NCBI RefSeq assembly: GCF_963668085.1
Contig: NZ_OY764059.1
Location: 558,001 to 622,000 of the forward strand
Reading direction: 5' to 3'
DNA from: an uncultured Ilyobacter sp.
GTDB lineage: Bacteria > Fusobacteriota > Fusobacteriia > Fusobacteriales > Fusobacteriaceae
Length of the DNA stretch: 64,000 bases
The notes under the pieces are model-generated. The model was given only the letters and a program-made list of their open reading frames with translations, was not told where the DNA came from and did no database searches. Shown here in pieces: positions 53,407 through 62,651 of this stretch. The stretch's first letter is position 1. Each line of letters starts with the position of its first letter. The position numbers and the translations under genes were made by a program.

Positions 53407-54261
53407 CTTTAAAAAATCTATGACTTTTTTCACAGCTTTTTCTTTTCCCTTGGCCTCTATCTCTATATCGAAGAGGTCAAAATATTTACGGAATTCTATC
53501 AGGTCCTCGTTGGAGATATACTCTGAATGGGATTTATAGCTTTTTTTTTCATATCCAGCAGGAGAACTGATATGAGCTAGTGGAACCCTGTTTTTAGAAA
53601 GTTTTATTACTTTTTTTATGTAGTTTTTTATACTCTGAGAAGAGGGTTTTATCCTGTCGTGATGAAAATCCAAACAAGGTCTAACGCCGGTCTTCTCACA
53701 AATTTCTATGACATCCTCTATACCCACACTGTGACAGTTTTCCAATAAAAGCTTGGCCTTTAATTTTTCATTTAAAAGTTCTGTGTTCTTTATAAACCTT
53801 TCCTTGTAGTTTCCCTTTGCACTTCCCACATGGATGATAATGTCCTCTACACCTAAAAACTCAGATATTTCATAGTGGTGGTTCAATATTTCAACTGAAT
53901 TTAGAACAACTTTCCTGTTTTCACTATTTAATACGGTAAACTGATCTGGATGCATTATCAATCTTATATTATTATCCTTTGCAAAGTTTTTTAAGACTTT
54001 GAGGTTTTCTAATATGCTGTCAAAACTCTTCCACTGCCAGAATTCATTGTAGGGTATGAGACTGCTAGAAACCCGAAACATTCCCTGTCCATGAGTTTTT
54101 ACCCATTTCAGACATTCTAGGGTGTATTCTATATTATAAAGTGCTGCCTCACAGGCTTTTTTATCGATTTCATTCTGGGGTAGATTTTCTAGTGCCTTTA
54201 TACCTGTAAAACCCTTTTTCATGCCCCTTCCTTTTAACATACAGACTAAACCTATCTTCAT
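53398..54261 (-). CDS. uvsE: UV DNA damage endonuclease
   Basis: A 287-residue UVDE-family endonuclease with a TIM-barrel fold that nicks DNA 5-prime to UV photoproducts and starts excision repair. Family segments are FRVSSSLIPYNEFWQW, RLIMHPDQFTVLNS, IIIHVGSAKGNY, LLLENCHSV and PCLDFHHDRI, which supply the metal-binding His and Glu residues. Length matches bacterial UvsE. It converges with the DUF2271-like gene and ends in the shared hairpin. Confidence 0.95.
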   Translation of the reverse strand: MKIGLVCMLKGRGMKKGFTGIKALENLPQNEIDKKACEAALYNIEYTLECLKWVKTHGQGMFRVSSSLIPYNEFWQWKSFDSILENLKVLKNFAKDNNIRLIMHPDQFTVLNSENRKVVLNSVEILNHHYEISEFLGVEDIIIHVGSAKGNYKERFIKNTELLNEKLKAKLLLENCHSVGIEDVIEICEKTGVRPCLDFHHDRIKPSSQSIKNYIKKVIKLSKNRVPLAHISSPAGYEKKSYKSHSEYISNEDLIEFRKYFDLFDIEIEAKGKEKAVKKVIDFLKTM

Positions 54262-54462
54262 ATTATCCCCCTTAATCTTTATAACGGTAAAAGATTGAAT
54301 TTGTATAAAAAGTATAACTCATGGATCTTGCTTTTCCAAGTCTAGCTTTGAGATTTCATACTTGAAGAATATGGATAGTTGACTTTTTTGTGTAGGATGT
54401 AATATACTGTAACTATAATCGCTTGTGATAAAATGTACTAAGTTTTACTGCCGAGGTGATAA

Positions 54463-54705
54463 ATGAATGAAAGAATAGCCACACTTTCTATATTTATTGA
54501 AAAAAAAGAGAGTGTAAAGAAAGTAAATGACATACTGTCAGAATTTTCAGAGCTTATTGTCTCAAGGATGGGGATACCCTACCGAGAGAAAAGAGTGTCT
54601 GTAATAGTAGTTATACTAGATGGAACCAACGAAGAGATGAGTGCACTATCGGGAAGAATAGGCAATCTTGAAGGAGTATCTGTAAAGACTGCTTTGAAAA
54701 AATAA
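54463..54705 (+). CDS. Iron-only hydrogenase system regulator (TM1266-like, ACT fold)
   Basis: An 80-residue protein of the TM1266 type, found next to [FeFe]-hydrogenase maturation genes. Visible family features are RIATLSIFIEKKESVKKVND at the start, IVSRMGIPYREKRVSVIVVILDG and GRIGNLEGVSVKTAL at the end, fitting an ACT-like regulatory fold. The mechanism is unknown. It precedes hydG by about 240 bases. GAGGTGATAA is the ribosome site before ATG 54463. Confidence 0.87.
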   Translation: MNERIATLSIFIEKKESVKKVNDILSEFSELIVSRMGIPYREKRVSVIVVILDGTNEEMSALSGRIGNLEGVSVKTALKK

Positions 54706-54872
54706 ATAAAGATGAGATTCCTAATTATAAAGATGAGAAAAGATGATTCTGAGTAAAAGGGAAGGCTTGATCTAAAAAAGTATTATATTATAGTTTTATT
54801 GGTTTTTATTATAGAATATAATCTATAAAAATTCATGAAAACCTTTATAATTAACTTTTTAAATGATTTCAA

Positions 54873-54908
54873 AGGCCTTCCTAAATTTAGGAAGGCCTAT
54901 TTTTATTT
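54873..54908 (+). terminator. Terminator or attenuator before hydG
   Basis: A perfect 26-bp palindrome (54873-54898; half-site AGGCCTTCCTAAA) is followed by ATTTTTATTT. It ends about 40 bases before hydG, so transcription from the TM1266-type gene must read through it, or hydG has its own promoter in the short rest. Confidence 0.8.
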
Positions 54909-54947
54909 CTTTTAAATAACTTAAATAATGTAAATTAGGGGGCATAA

Positions 54948-56363
54948 ATGAAAAAAACCTGGAAAGATGAAGTGGAAGAAAAAAGTTTTATAAATGGTGA
55001 ACTTATAGAGTCTCTTTTGGTAAAGAATAACAATCCTTCAGATGATGAGTTTGACCTTGTCATGGAAAAGGCAAAGAGACAAGAAAGACTATCTATAGAT
55101 GATGTATCGATACTTTTAAACAGTGATCAGGAAGAGAGAGTAAATAAGATATTTTCTCTGGCAAAGGAGATAAAGGAAAGAGTTTATGGGAACAGAGTTG
55201 TACTTTTTGCCCCGCTATACATAGGAAACAAATGTACCAACTCATGTACATACTGCGGATTCAAGGTGACCAACGACATAATGAGAAAAAGCCTGTCCCT
55301 TGACGAGGTGCAGCACGAGGTAGAGGCATTGGTAGACGAGGGTCACAAGAGAGTGATTATGGTATATGGAACTCACCCTGACTATCCTGCAGAGTATATA
55401 AGTGATACTGTAAAAAAGGCCTATACAGTGAAAAAAGGTAAGGGAGAGATAAGAAGGGTAAATATAAATGCCTCTCCTATGGATGAGGAAGATTACAAAA
55501 TAGTAAAAGAGGCTGGGATAGGAACCTATCAGATATTCCAGGAAACTTACCATGAGGAGACTTATAAGAAGGTACATCCTAGGGGAGAAAAATCCAACTT
55601 CAAATGGAGACTTTTCGGTCTTTCTAGGGCTATGAAGGCTGGAATCGATGATGTGGGTATAGGGGCCTTATTCGGTCTTTATAAATGGAAGTTTGAGGTT
55701 ATGGGGCTGATGCAGCACGTGGAACACTTAGAGAATAATTTTGGTGTTGGGCCACATACTATCTCCTTTCCTAGATTAAACGAGGCAACTGGGGCTAAGA
55801 AAGACCCTGAATATATTGTAGGAGATATGGAACTAAAAAGAATAATAGCCATCTTAAGACTGGCTGTACCTTACACAGGGCTTATTCTCACAGCTAGAGA
55901 AAATGCAGAGCTTAGAAGAGAGTGCATGACCCTTGGAGTATCTCAGATAGATGCAGGAACACAGATTGAGCTTCAAGGATACAGTAAAAAGAAGGAAGAG
56001 CAGGATCTTTCTAAAGAACAGTTTAAAATAGGAGATACAAGGTCTTTAGACGAAGTTATGAGAGAGCTAATGTCTAGTGGCTTTACTCCTTCATTTTGTA
56101 CAGCCTGTTACCGTTTAGGAAGAACAGGTGAACACTTTATGGAGTTTTCAAAACCAGGTTTCATACACCATTTCTGTACTCCAAACGCCATACTGACCTT
56201 GGCAGAGTATTTGGAGGATTATGCAGGAGATGAAACAAAGGCCGTGGGATACAACCTCATATTAGAACAGATAGAAAAAAGTGAACTTTTACCTGAGGTA
56301 AAAGAAACTCTCAAGGTAAAGCTTGAAAAGATCAAAAAAGGTGAAAGGGATCTCTATTATTAA
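54948..56363 (+). CDS. hydG: [FeFe]-hydrogenase maturation radical SAM enzyme HydG
   Basis: HydG cleaves tyrosine and delivers the CO and cyanide ligands, with iron, for the H-cluster. The 471-residue protein has the radical SAM motif C96-x3-C100-x2-C103 and the C-terminal auxiliary-cluster cysteines C384-x2-C387-x22-C410, both intact. Related to ThiH in the N-terminal part. AGGGGG precedes ATG 54948. folA follows after two bases. hydE is not in the window. Confidence 0.97.
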   Translation: MKKTWKDEVEEKSFINGELIESLLVKNNNPSDDEFDLVMEKAKRQERLSIDDVSILLNSDQEERVNKIFSLAKEIKERVYGNRVVLFAPLYIGNKCTNSCTYCGFKVTNDIMRKSLSLDEVQHEVEALVDEGHKRVIMVYGTHPDYPAEYISDTVKKAYTVKKGKGEIRRVNINASPMDEEDYKIVKEAGIGTYQIFQETYHEETYKKVHPRGEKSNFKWRLFGLSRAMKAGIDDVGIGALFGLYKWKFEVMGLMQHVEHLENNFGVGPHTISFPRLNEATGAKKDPEYIVGDMELKRIIAILRLAVPYTGLILTARENAELRRECMTLGVSQIDAGTQIELQGYSKKKEEQDLSKEQFKIGDTRSLDEVMRELMSSGFTPSFCTACYRLGRTGEHFMEFSKPGFIHHFCTPNAILTLAEYLEDYAGDETKAVGYNLILEQIEKSELLPEVKETLKVKLEKIKKGERDLYY

Positions 56364-56365
56364 TT

Positions 56366-56842
56366 ATGATAAGTCTAATAGTTGCCTTTGATGAAAACAG
56401 GGTTATAGGTAAAAACAACAAATTGCCATGGCATATACCTGAAGAGATGGAAAAGTTTAAAAAAGCCACCATGGGGAATATTGTAATCATGGGAAGAAAG
56501 ACCTTTGACGGGATAGGAAGACCTCTTCCAGGAAGGGTAAATATTGTGATTACAAAAGATGAAAGTTTTTATTATGAAGGGGTAGAAGTTTTCCACAGTG
56601 TGGAAGAAGCCCTAGAAGAAGCTTTAAGACTTGGAAAAGAGATATTTTTCATCGGTGGAGAGAGCATATACTGTCAGGTGATAGATCTTGTAGACAAGCT
56701 TTATATATCCTATATTCATGGGAAATACGATGGAGACTCATATTTTCCAGAAATAAACCTGAATAAGTTTCAAATTGTAAAAGAAGAAAATCATGATGAT
56801 TTTGTTTATAAAGAATATGAGAAAAAGACCCCGGTTCTTTAG
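56366..56842 (+). CDS. folA: Dihydrofolate reductase
   Basis: A 158-residue dihydrofolate reductase that regenerates tetrahydrofolate using NADPH. Landmarks are SLIVAFDENRVIGKNNKLPWHIPEE (split by the Met20 loop), the acidic substrate residue Glu in IPEEMEKF, GRKTFDGIGRPLPGR and FIGGESIY. It is coupled to hydG (2 bases apart). No thymidylate synthase lies next to it. A terminator overlaps the stop region. Confidence 0.95.
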   Translation: MISLIVAFDENRVIGKNNKLPWHIPEEMEKFKKATMGNIVIMGRKTFDGIGRPLPGRVNIVITKDESFYYEGVEVFHSVEEALEEALRLGKEIFFIGGESIYCQVIDLVDKLYISYIHGKYDGDSYFPEINLNKFQIVKEENHDDFVYKEYEKKTPVL

Positions 56843-56853
56843 CCGGGGTTTTT
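56829..56853 (+). terminator. Terminator of hydG-folA
   Basis: CCCCGG (56829-56834) and CCGGGG (56843-56848) pair, followed by TTTTTA. Confidence 0.85.
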
Positions 56854-57097
56854 ATAATAAAATAAAAATTATTATATAATGGAATCATTACAAGTTTAAA
56901 TTTAAAATACCATATTCCAAACTAGAATTAACGGTAATATGAGGTTTTTAAAAATTACTTATAGATTTATAAAAAGTTTAAATATTATTTCTAATTAATT
57001 TAATTTTAATCTAAAATTAATTAATTACTGATATATTACACCGTTGATTAAATAACAAACACAATGACCATGTGTCCTAAAGGAGAAAAATAAGATT

Positions 57098-58414
57098 ATG
57101 AGAACAATAAAATTGACTACTGGAATATTAGCAATACTTTTTTCAACGGTGTCCTTTGGAGCCTCTATAGATCACGTACAGAACTTATCAATGGAGTATA
57201 ACGCTAATCCTGCCCAGCAAGGGGCAATAAGTGCAGGTTCTAGTCCCTATTACAATCCTGCGGGGCTTATGCAGCTTGAAAACGGAAATTATTTCGGTGT
57301 GGGACTTCAGCTTGCAATAGGTGAGGAGAAGATGGAATACGACGGGAAGGAATATAAGGCCGACCTCATGGAGCCTATGCCAAACGTATCATTTGTGAGT
57401 AAGAATGATGAAAGGGCATGGTACTGGACTCTGGGAGGTATAGGGGGCGGTGGAGAACTGGAATATGAAGACGGTGTTGCCGGGATAGGTTTTCTTACTG
57501 ACTTAGAGGTTTCTGGTATATCTCCGGTTACCTCAGTGGATAACAACTATGCAGAAGGTTCTAACAAATATATCCAATCTACCCTAGGAAGATCTTGGTT
57601 TATAACAGATAAAGTCTCTGTATCTGCTGCAGGTCGGGTAGTATACGGCATGAGAAATCTTGTTACAGAAGCTGATTTGACTCTTATAACAAATGAGACT
57701 GAAAGCATATCCATGGATTCAGAAAGAACGGCTTGGGGTTATGGAGGTCAGTTTGGTCTGAACTATAAGGCCACAGAAAAACTGAATATAGGTATGAGAT
57801 ATGACACTAGAGTGGTTCTTGAGTTTGAAGCTGATGCAGACGAAAAATATGTAAATAGTCTTTTAGGAGGGACTTTTGATTTATTACTTGGAAATGGAGA
57901 CGGGTATTTCGGAATATCCGATTTTTATCCTGAATATGCTGACGGAGCAAAGATGAGAAGAGACCTGCCTGCTGTAGCGGCTATAGGGGCTTCTTATGCA
58001 GTCAATGACAGGTGGAATTTATATGCAGGCGGAAACTACTACTTCAACAAAGATGCAGATATGGACAGAGAAGTGGAAGAGGCTAACAGCAACTATGAAA
58101 ATGGATGGGAGCTTGCAACAGGTTCTGAATACTGGATCAATGATAAATGGGCATGGATTATAGGGATAAATTATGCCTATACTGGTGCCCCTGAAGAAAC
58201 CTATGACGATGTAGAATATGCCCTAAACTCAATTATGCTTGGAACAGGATTTAAATACAGACAGTCAGAGACTACTGAATGGGTTGTATCTGTGGCAAAC
58301 TACTGGTATGAAGGAAACGAAGGTATCTATTCAGAAGACTATGGTACAACAGAAAATCAAAAATATGATAAATCAATAGTTTCAGTAGGAGTTGGACTGA
58401 CTAAGAAATTTTAG
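57098..58414 (+). CDS. OmpP1/FadL-family outer-membrane transporter
   Basis: A 438-residue outer-membrane beta-barrel protein. A signal peptide (MRTIKLTTGILAILFSTVSF, cleavage after FGA near residue 22) leads into the FadL-type N-terminus with GAISAGSSPYYNPAGL, the family NPAG motif. Alternating beta strands follow, and the chain ends in a terminal aromatic (KKF) as barrel proteins do. FadL members take up fatty acids or other hydrophobic compounds. AAAGGAG precedes ATG 57098. This gene is evidence for a two-membrane cell envelope. Confidence 0.9.
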   Translation: MRTIKLTTGILAILFSTVSFGASIDHVQNLSMEYNANPAQQGAISAGSSPYYNPAGLMQLENGNYFGVGLQLAIGEEKMEYDGKEYKADLMEPMPNVSFVSKNDERAWYWTLGGIGGGGELEYEDGVAGIGFLTDLEVSGISPVTSVDNNYAEGSNKYIQSTLGRSWFITDKVSVSAAGRVVYGMRNLVTEADLTLITNETESISMDSERTAWGYGGQFGLNYKATEKLNIGMRYDTRVVLEFEADADEKYVNSLLGGTFDLLLGNGDGYFGISDFYPEYADGAKMRRDLPAVAAIGASYAVNDRWNLYAGGNYYFNKDADMDREVEEANSNYENGWELATGSEYWINDKWAWIIGINYAYTGAPEETYDDVEYALNSIMLGTGFKYRQSETTEWVVSVANYWYEGNEGIYSEDYGTTENQKYDKSIVSVGVGLTKKF

Positions 58415-58415
58415 T

Positions 58416-58444
58416 AAAAGCTGTGGCATAGGCCACAGCTTTTT
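58416..58444 (+). terminator. Terminator of the FadL-type gene
   Basis: AAAAGCTGTGGC and GCCACAGCTTTT form a perfect 12-bp stem around ATAG, with T after it. Confidence 0.9.
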
Positions 58445-58477
58445 AGCTTAAGTTTAGAGATTGTTTTAAAATAAGTT

Positions 58478-58925
58478 GCTATTTGAACTAATTTCAGATA
58501 AATTACTGAATTTATTCAAAGATCATAGTCAAAAGATTTTGTCACGAATGAAAACCGATAAAAGATAAAAAAATTAACACGAATAAGGATAAAACCTTTT
58601 GCCACAGAGCATCATAAAAGTGTATGTTGCATAGAGAAAAAGAGAGAGTTACACAGAGTTAAAACTTAAACTATAAATACTCTCTTTTGCGAAAGGTTTT
58701 CTATCTCTTTTCTTTTGCCATTGACAAAATCAGCGTTAAGAATAACTGCAGTAAAATCCTTAGAAAAAATCGACTGTCTGAGCGTAGCGAGTTTCGAGTT
58801 TTTCTTAGATTTTCAAGGTTATTTAGCTGATTTTTCACAGGCTTGAACTTTTGGTTACTTTTCTTTCAAGAGAAAAGTAACGAATCCTTATAAATTTAAT
58901 ACTTTAACCTGAAATAAAAGGGTAA
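58478..58925 (+). repeat. Composite intergenic repeat, copy B (core 58528-58882)
   Basis: The core matches copy A at 24086-24422 in direct orientation, with a small insertion near 58610-58635. The flanks are shared with copy A but reversed: 58478-58520 matches the reverse complement of about 24433-24475, and 58885-58912 (CTTATAAATTTAATACTTTA and on) matches the reverse complement of about 24045-24080. The inner flank ends carry imperfect inverted repeats related to TACTGAATTTAT and TATTRAATTTAT. No gene is supported here; the remaining stretch to 59040 is AT-rich. Confidence 0.85.
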
Positions 58926-59041
58926 CTTGTTTAATTGAGGATATCTTCTTTTCTTTGAACTTAGATGATAGAATCTTAAATTTTGAAAAGAAATTTTAAT
59001 TGAGATAAAGTTACTTTCTTGTAAAGAGTATAATAATTTAG

Positions 59042-59070
59042 TTGAAAAATAAAAAATTAAGTGTTATATT
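59042..59070 (+). promoter_or_regulatory. Promoter of the TetR-family gene
   Basis: TTGAAA (59042-59047) and TATATT (59065-59070) are 17 bases apart, 30 bases before the start codon. Confidence 0.55.
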
Positions 59071-59100
59071 ATAGGTGTAATTTTATTTTGGGAGGTTGGA

Positions 59101-59688
59101 ATGCCAAAAAAAGCAATTTTCACTAAAGATCATATATTAAATAAAGCCTTTGAAATGCTTGAAAAAAAAGGCCTTGAAGAGATAACAGCTAGAAATCTGG
59201 CAAAAGCCCTAAAATCCTCGCCGGCACCTATATATGGTTTTTTTAAATCTATGGATGATTTAAAAAAAGAGCTCATAGAAAGATCGAAGGGTGTTTTTAT
59301 GGAGTATGTAAAAAATCAAAATACAGAACTTCCCTTGTTAAATATAGGTATGGGGATAGTAACCTTTGCAAGGGAGGAAAAGCAGCTTTTTAGATCTATA
59401 TTTCTGAGAGAAAAATCCTACCAGGGTCTGATAAAGGAGTTTAAAGAGCTTATAGAGGAAGAAATATTAGCTGACAACAGATTTATGGGGCTTCCTGAAG
59501 AGATAAAAGAGAACTTATTTTTAGACTGCTGGACCTATGCTCATGGTATGGCTACCCTCACATGTACAGGATATTTTGAAAATCCTTCAGATGAGTTTAT
59601 AAAAGATAGGCTCATGCAAAGTGCCGCTGGGATGATATACAGAAGGCTAGAAGAAGCATCGGAATTGGACAAATTTTTTAAGGACTAG
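59101..59688 (+). CDS. TetR/AcrR-family transcriptional regulator
   Basis: A 195-residue repressor with the TetR helix-turn-helix at residues 8-55 (ILNKAFEMLEKKGLEEITAR, then NLAKALKSSPAPIYGFFKSM). The C-terminal ligand domain is not specific enough to name an inducer. It is a single gene with GGGAGG before ATG 59101. Its target is unknown; the FadL-type porin upstream is one candidate. Confidence 0.88.
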   Translation: MPKKAIFTKDHILNKAFEMLEKKGLEEITARNLAKALKSSPAPIYGFFKSMDDLKKELIERSKGVFMEYVKNQNTELPLLNIGMGIVTFAREEKQLFRSIFLREKSYQGLIKEFKELIEEEILADNRFMGLPEEIKENLFLDCWTYAHGMATLTCTGYFENPSDEFIKDRLMQSAAGMIYRRLEEASELDKFFKD

Positions 59689-59724
59689 GGGTAACCTGGT
59701 TCTTTTTTTGGTCATAAAGCAAAA

Positions 59725-59746
59725 AAGGGTCTTTTAAAAGACCCTT
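59725..59746. terminator. Bidirectional terminator between the TetR gene and recJ
   Basis: AAGGGTCTTTT and AAAAGACCCTT form a perfect palindrome between converging genes; runs of A and T flank it. Confidence 0.8.
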
Positions 59747-59761
59747 CTAAAAATATTTTTA

Positions 59762-62341
59762 TCAAAAGAATGCCAAAATATCCTTTGTGGAAAAAATTTC
59801 AGTGTAATTTTTTATGTTTTTTAATATTTCAATTTTTTCCTTATAGGGAAGTTTTTTAGTATAAAATATTTTCTGTATATCATAGAGTTTTACCAGTTGA
59901 GATTCAGGCAAAATTTTGATATTTTGAGGTAGAGAATAGCTGTCCTTTATCTTCTGAAACCCCTCTAGAGATATATCTGTGTGAAAAATTACAAGTATAT
60001 TTTCATGAAGATTTTTTATTTCATCTCCAGGCCTGGTATTAATAAAAATATAATAATCATAGCCCTCTATACACTTTTCCGAAACGTGAATATAATTTTT
60101 TAACTTCTCTGGTATATCTCCCTCTGTGACAAGTAAAGTTTTTTTCCCAGAAATAAAATTATAAATACCGATTGTTTCTATAACAGCCCCTATACCCCGC
60201 CCTGGGTCTGTTATAGCTAGGGTTCTTTTACCATCCTTGAAAATTGATGAGAGTATTTTTTTCTGTATAGAGTTATAGTTTAACTCTCCTAGGATGAAAT
60301 TCTTGATCTCTTTAAATATCTCGTTTTTCTTATAGGCAAGGGTAGAGAAAGAGTAGTCTCTTTTTATAGTTAGGTGTATGTTGTAGTTTTCCGGCTTTTT
60401 AACGACTTTTTTGATCTCAGTGGTGAAATTAAAATTATAGGAATACTTCAGTCTCTTTAGAATTGCTGCAGTCTGGTAGTCTATGAACCCTGCAACCTTT
60501 CTCTCTTGTATGAGCTCTACACCGTCAGAAAAACTCAAATAAACCTCCTTGTCTGATGGTTCCCTCCTGCTGTAGACAACTGCCTCTATGGGAAAGACTG
60601 TGTCATAGACTTCTATACTTTCTTTAAGATAATTTCTCTCATTTTGTGAGGGGTTCAGATCCTCTATGTATATCTTATTCATATATCTGTCTTTATATAT
60701 CTCCTGTTTCAGCTTAAATGCCACATCGATCTCCCTCATATGGGCTATCTCCTGAAAATTGTGACCGCTGCTGAACCAGACGCAGTTTTTGATCTCATTG
60801 CCGTCTTTTAAAATAGTAAACATCATATGGGTTTTATCTTTCCCTATCATTCTCAGGTCTTTGAAAAGACAGTTTTTTATAGAAAATATAGGAGTGGGAT
60901 TCCCAAAGCCAAAGGGCTCTAAAAGTCTAAGTTTATCCAAAAACTCATAGGAGATTTTATGAAAAAGAATCTCTTTTTCTATTTTTACAGGTTTTTGAAA
61001 ATCTCCCTCATCCAACATAGAACCTGCATAACTGTTTATCCTGTCGCTAAACTCCTGAATTTTCTCTGCAGGTATAGAAAACCCAGCTGCTCCGTCGTGG
61101 CCACCGTATTTTAGGAAGATATCAGGCATGGTGTTCAGTGCATCGATCATGCTGAAGTTATCGATACTTCTGCATGAGGCAACAGCGATGTTTTCTTCTT
61201 CTTTTATCTCCATTATTATTGTGGGTTTATAGTATTTGTCCACTATCTTAGATGCCACTATACCTATTACCCCGTGGTGGAAATCTTTGCTTGCAACTAC
61301 TATCACATTTTTCGTATCCAGGGACTTTTCAGATATATTTTTTTCTACAAGGTCCAAAATTTCACTCTGAATCTCTTTTCTTTCGTTGTTTTTTCCCATG
61401 AGGTTCTGAGATATCTCACGGGACTCTTTTTTAGAGTCAGAAACAAAGAGTTCCACCCCTATTTTGGCGTCTTCAAGTCTTCCTGCAGCATTAAACACAG
61501 GGGCTATGACAAATCCGACATCATAGGTGTTAAAAACCTTTGTTTCATATTCTGGGTAGAGAAAACCAAGGAGAGTCCTAAGTCCTAGGTGTTTAGTTTT
61601 TTCCAGAAGTTTCAAACCGAATTTTGAAAAAATCCTGTTCTCCTCTACTAGGGGGACTATATCGGCAATGGTACCGATGGCAACAATATCAAGATACTGG
61701 TGCATTTTTTCCCCTATACCCATCTTTCTATAGATGGCATATAAAAACATAAAGGCAGTCCCCACCCCTGCTAAAAACTTGAAGGGATAGATGTTGTCAT
61801 CTCTTTTGGGATTTATAACTGCATAGGCAGGAGGCAGGGCGTTATTGATCTCATGATGGTCGGTAATTATGACATCAAGGCCTATCTCGTTGGCATGTTC
61901 TATCTCTTCTATAGATGAGATTCCGCAGTCTACAGTTATTACCACGGCCCCTCCTTCTTTTTTTATATATGAAAGAGCCTCTTTATTGAGTCCGTATCCC
62001 TCGTCTCTAAGGGGGATATAATATTTCACATTGAGACCTATATCTCTAAGGGCCATGAAACACATAGAAGTAGAGGTAATGCCGTCGACATCATAATCTC
62101 CGTAAATCCATATCTCCTCTTGTTTTTCCTTGGCTTCTAAAATCCTGTCCACAGCTAGTCCCATGTCGGCTAGGGTCATAGGGTCTCTTATATCCTCTAA
62201 AGAGGAGTAAAGAAATCTGTTTATCTCCTTTTCCTCTTTTATACCTCTGTTGTATAGGATGTTCAGTATATCTTTGTCTATGGGAAGAGAGCTATTTTCA
62301 TGCAGATAGTCCCCTTTATATATCCATTTTGTATTGTTCAT
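59762..62341 (-). CDS. recJ: Single-stranded-DNA-specific exonuclease RecJ with C-terminal extension
   Basis: RecJ degrades single-stranded DNA 5-prime to 3-prime in recombination and repair. The 859-residue protein has the DHH phosphoesterase motifs DYDVDG (82-87) and DHH (161-163), the DHHA1 element GGHDGAAGF and an OB-fold part up to about residue 565. The final 290 residues are beyond the E. coli length. They include a helicase-like segment with a degenerate Walker A (TDPGRGIGAV, 711-720, lacking the lysine) and YDYYIFINT in the place of a DEAD-like box. Firmicute RecJ has a comparable C-terminal domain. Confidence 0.93.
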   Translation of the reverse strand: MNNTKWIYKGDYLHENSSLPIDKDILNILYNRGIKEEKEINRFLYSSLEDIRDPMTLADMGLAVDRILEAKEKQEEIWIYGDYDVDGITSTSMCFMALRDIGLNVKYYIPLRDEGYGLNKEALSYIKKEGGAVVITVDCGISSIEEIEHANEIGLDVIITDHHEINNALPPAYAVINPKRDDNIYPFKFLAGVGTAFMFLYAIYRKMGIGEKMHQYLDIVAIGTIADIVPLVEENRIFSKFGLKLLEKTKHLGLRTLLGFLYPEYETKVFNTYDVGFVIAPVFNAAGRLEDAKIGVELFVSDSKKESREISQNLMGKNNERKEIQSEILDLVEKNISEKSLDTKNVIVVASKDFHHGVIGIVASKIVDKYYKPTIIMEIKEEENIAVASCRSIDNFSMIDALNTMPDIFLKYGGHDGAAGFSIPAEKIQEFSDRINSYAGSMLDEGDFQKPVKIEKEILFHKISYEFLDKLRLLEPFGFGNPTPIFSIKNCLFKDLRMIGKDKTHMMFTILKDGNEIKNCVWFSSGHNFQEIAHMREIDVAFKLKQEIYKDRYMNKIYIEDLNPSQNERNYLKESIEVYDTVFPIEAVVYSRREPSDKEVYLSFSDGVELIQERKVAGFIDYQTAAILKRLKYSYNFNFTTEIKKVVKKPENYNIHLTIKRDYSFSTLAYKKNEIFKEIKNFILGELNYNSIQKKILSSIFKDGKRTLAITDPGRGIGAVIETIGIYNFISGKKTLLVTEGDIPEKLKNYIHVSEKCIEGYDYYIFINTRPGDEIKNLHENILVIFHTDISLEGFQKIKDSYSLPQNIKILPESQLVKLYDIQKIFYTKKLPYKEKIEILKNIKNYTEIFSTKDILAFF

Positions 62342-62439
62342 TGTCTTACCTTCCCTTTAAAATTAAATAGTAGTTTTAAATTTTTCACTTTGGTTGTTCA
62401 ATTATTTTTTCAATTAAATAAATTATATCATAGGAATTA

Positions 62440-62565
62440 TTATAAAGCATAATTTAAACTATAATGATTTTAGTTTTAACCCTTTGAAACCCTCTTTTTT
62501 TCTCTGTGAGCAAAGTGTTTTGTTTTTTAACGGCTTTTATTGGTGACAAAACTATTTGAACTTAA
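62440..62565 (-). repeat. Partial, diverged copy of the intergenic repeat core
   Basis: Read on the minus strand, this gap contains TTTTGTCAC, CCAATAAAAG, CACAGAGAAAA, AGAGGGTTTC and GGGTTAAAAC in the same order as the first 130 bases of the repeat core in copies A and B. The rest of the core is absent. The remaining bases of the gap (62342-62439) are AT-rich with nothing recognisable. Confidence 0.65.
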
Positions 62566-62651
62566 CTTTTTTGTAATGGCAGGCAATTAAAAGACAGGAG
62601 GATAAGTGAAAAGAAAAGAGAATATATAAGAAAAGGACAGGAGGTGTGATA

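Noticed and set aside
53398-53640. Search for CRISPR-like or tandem repeats near the T-rich runs around uvsE
   Set aside because: Only scattered T-runs from codon use were seen; no regular repeat and spacer pattern.
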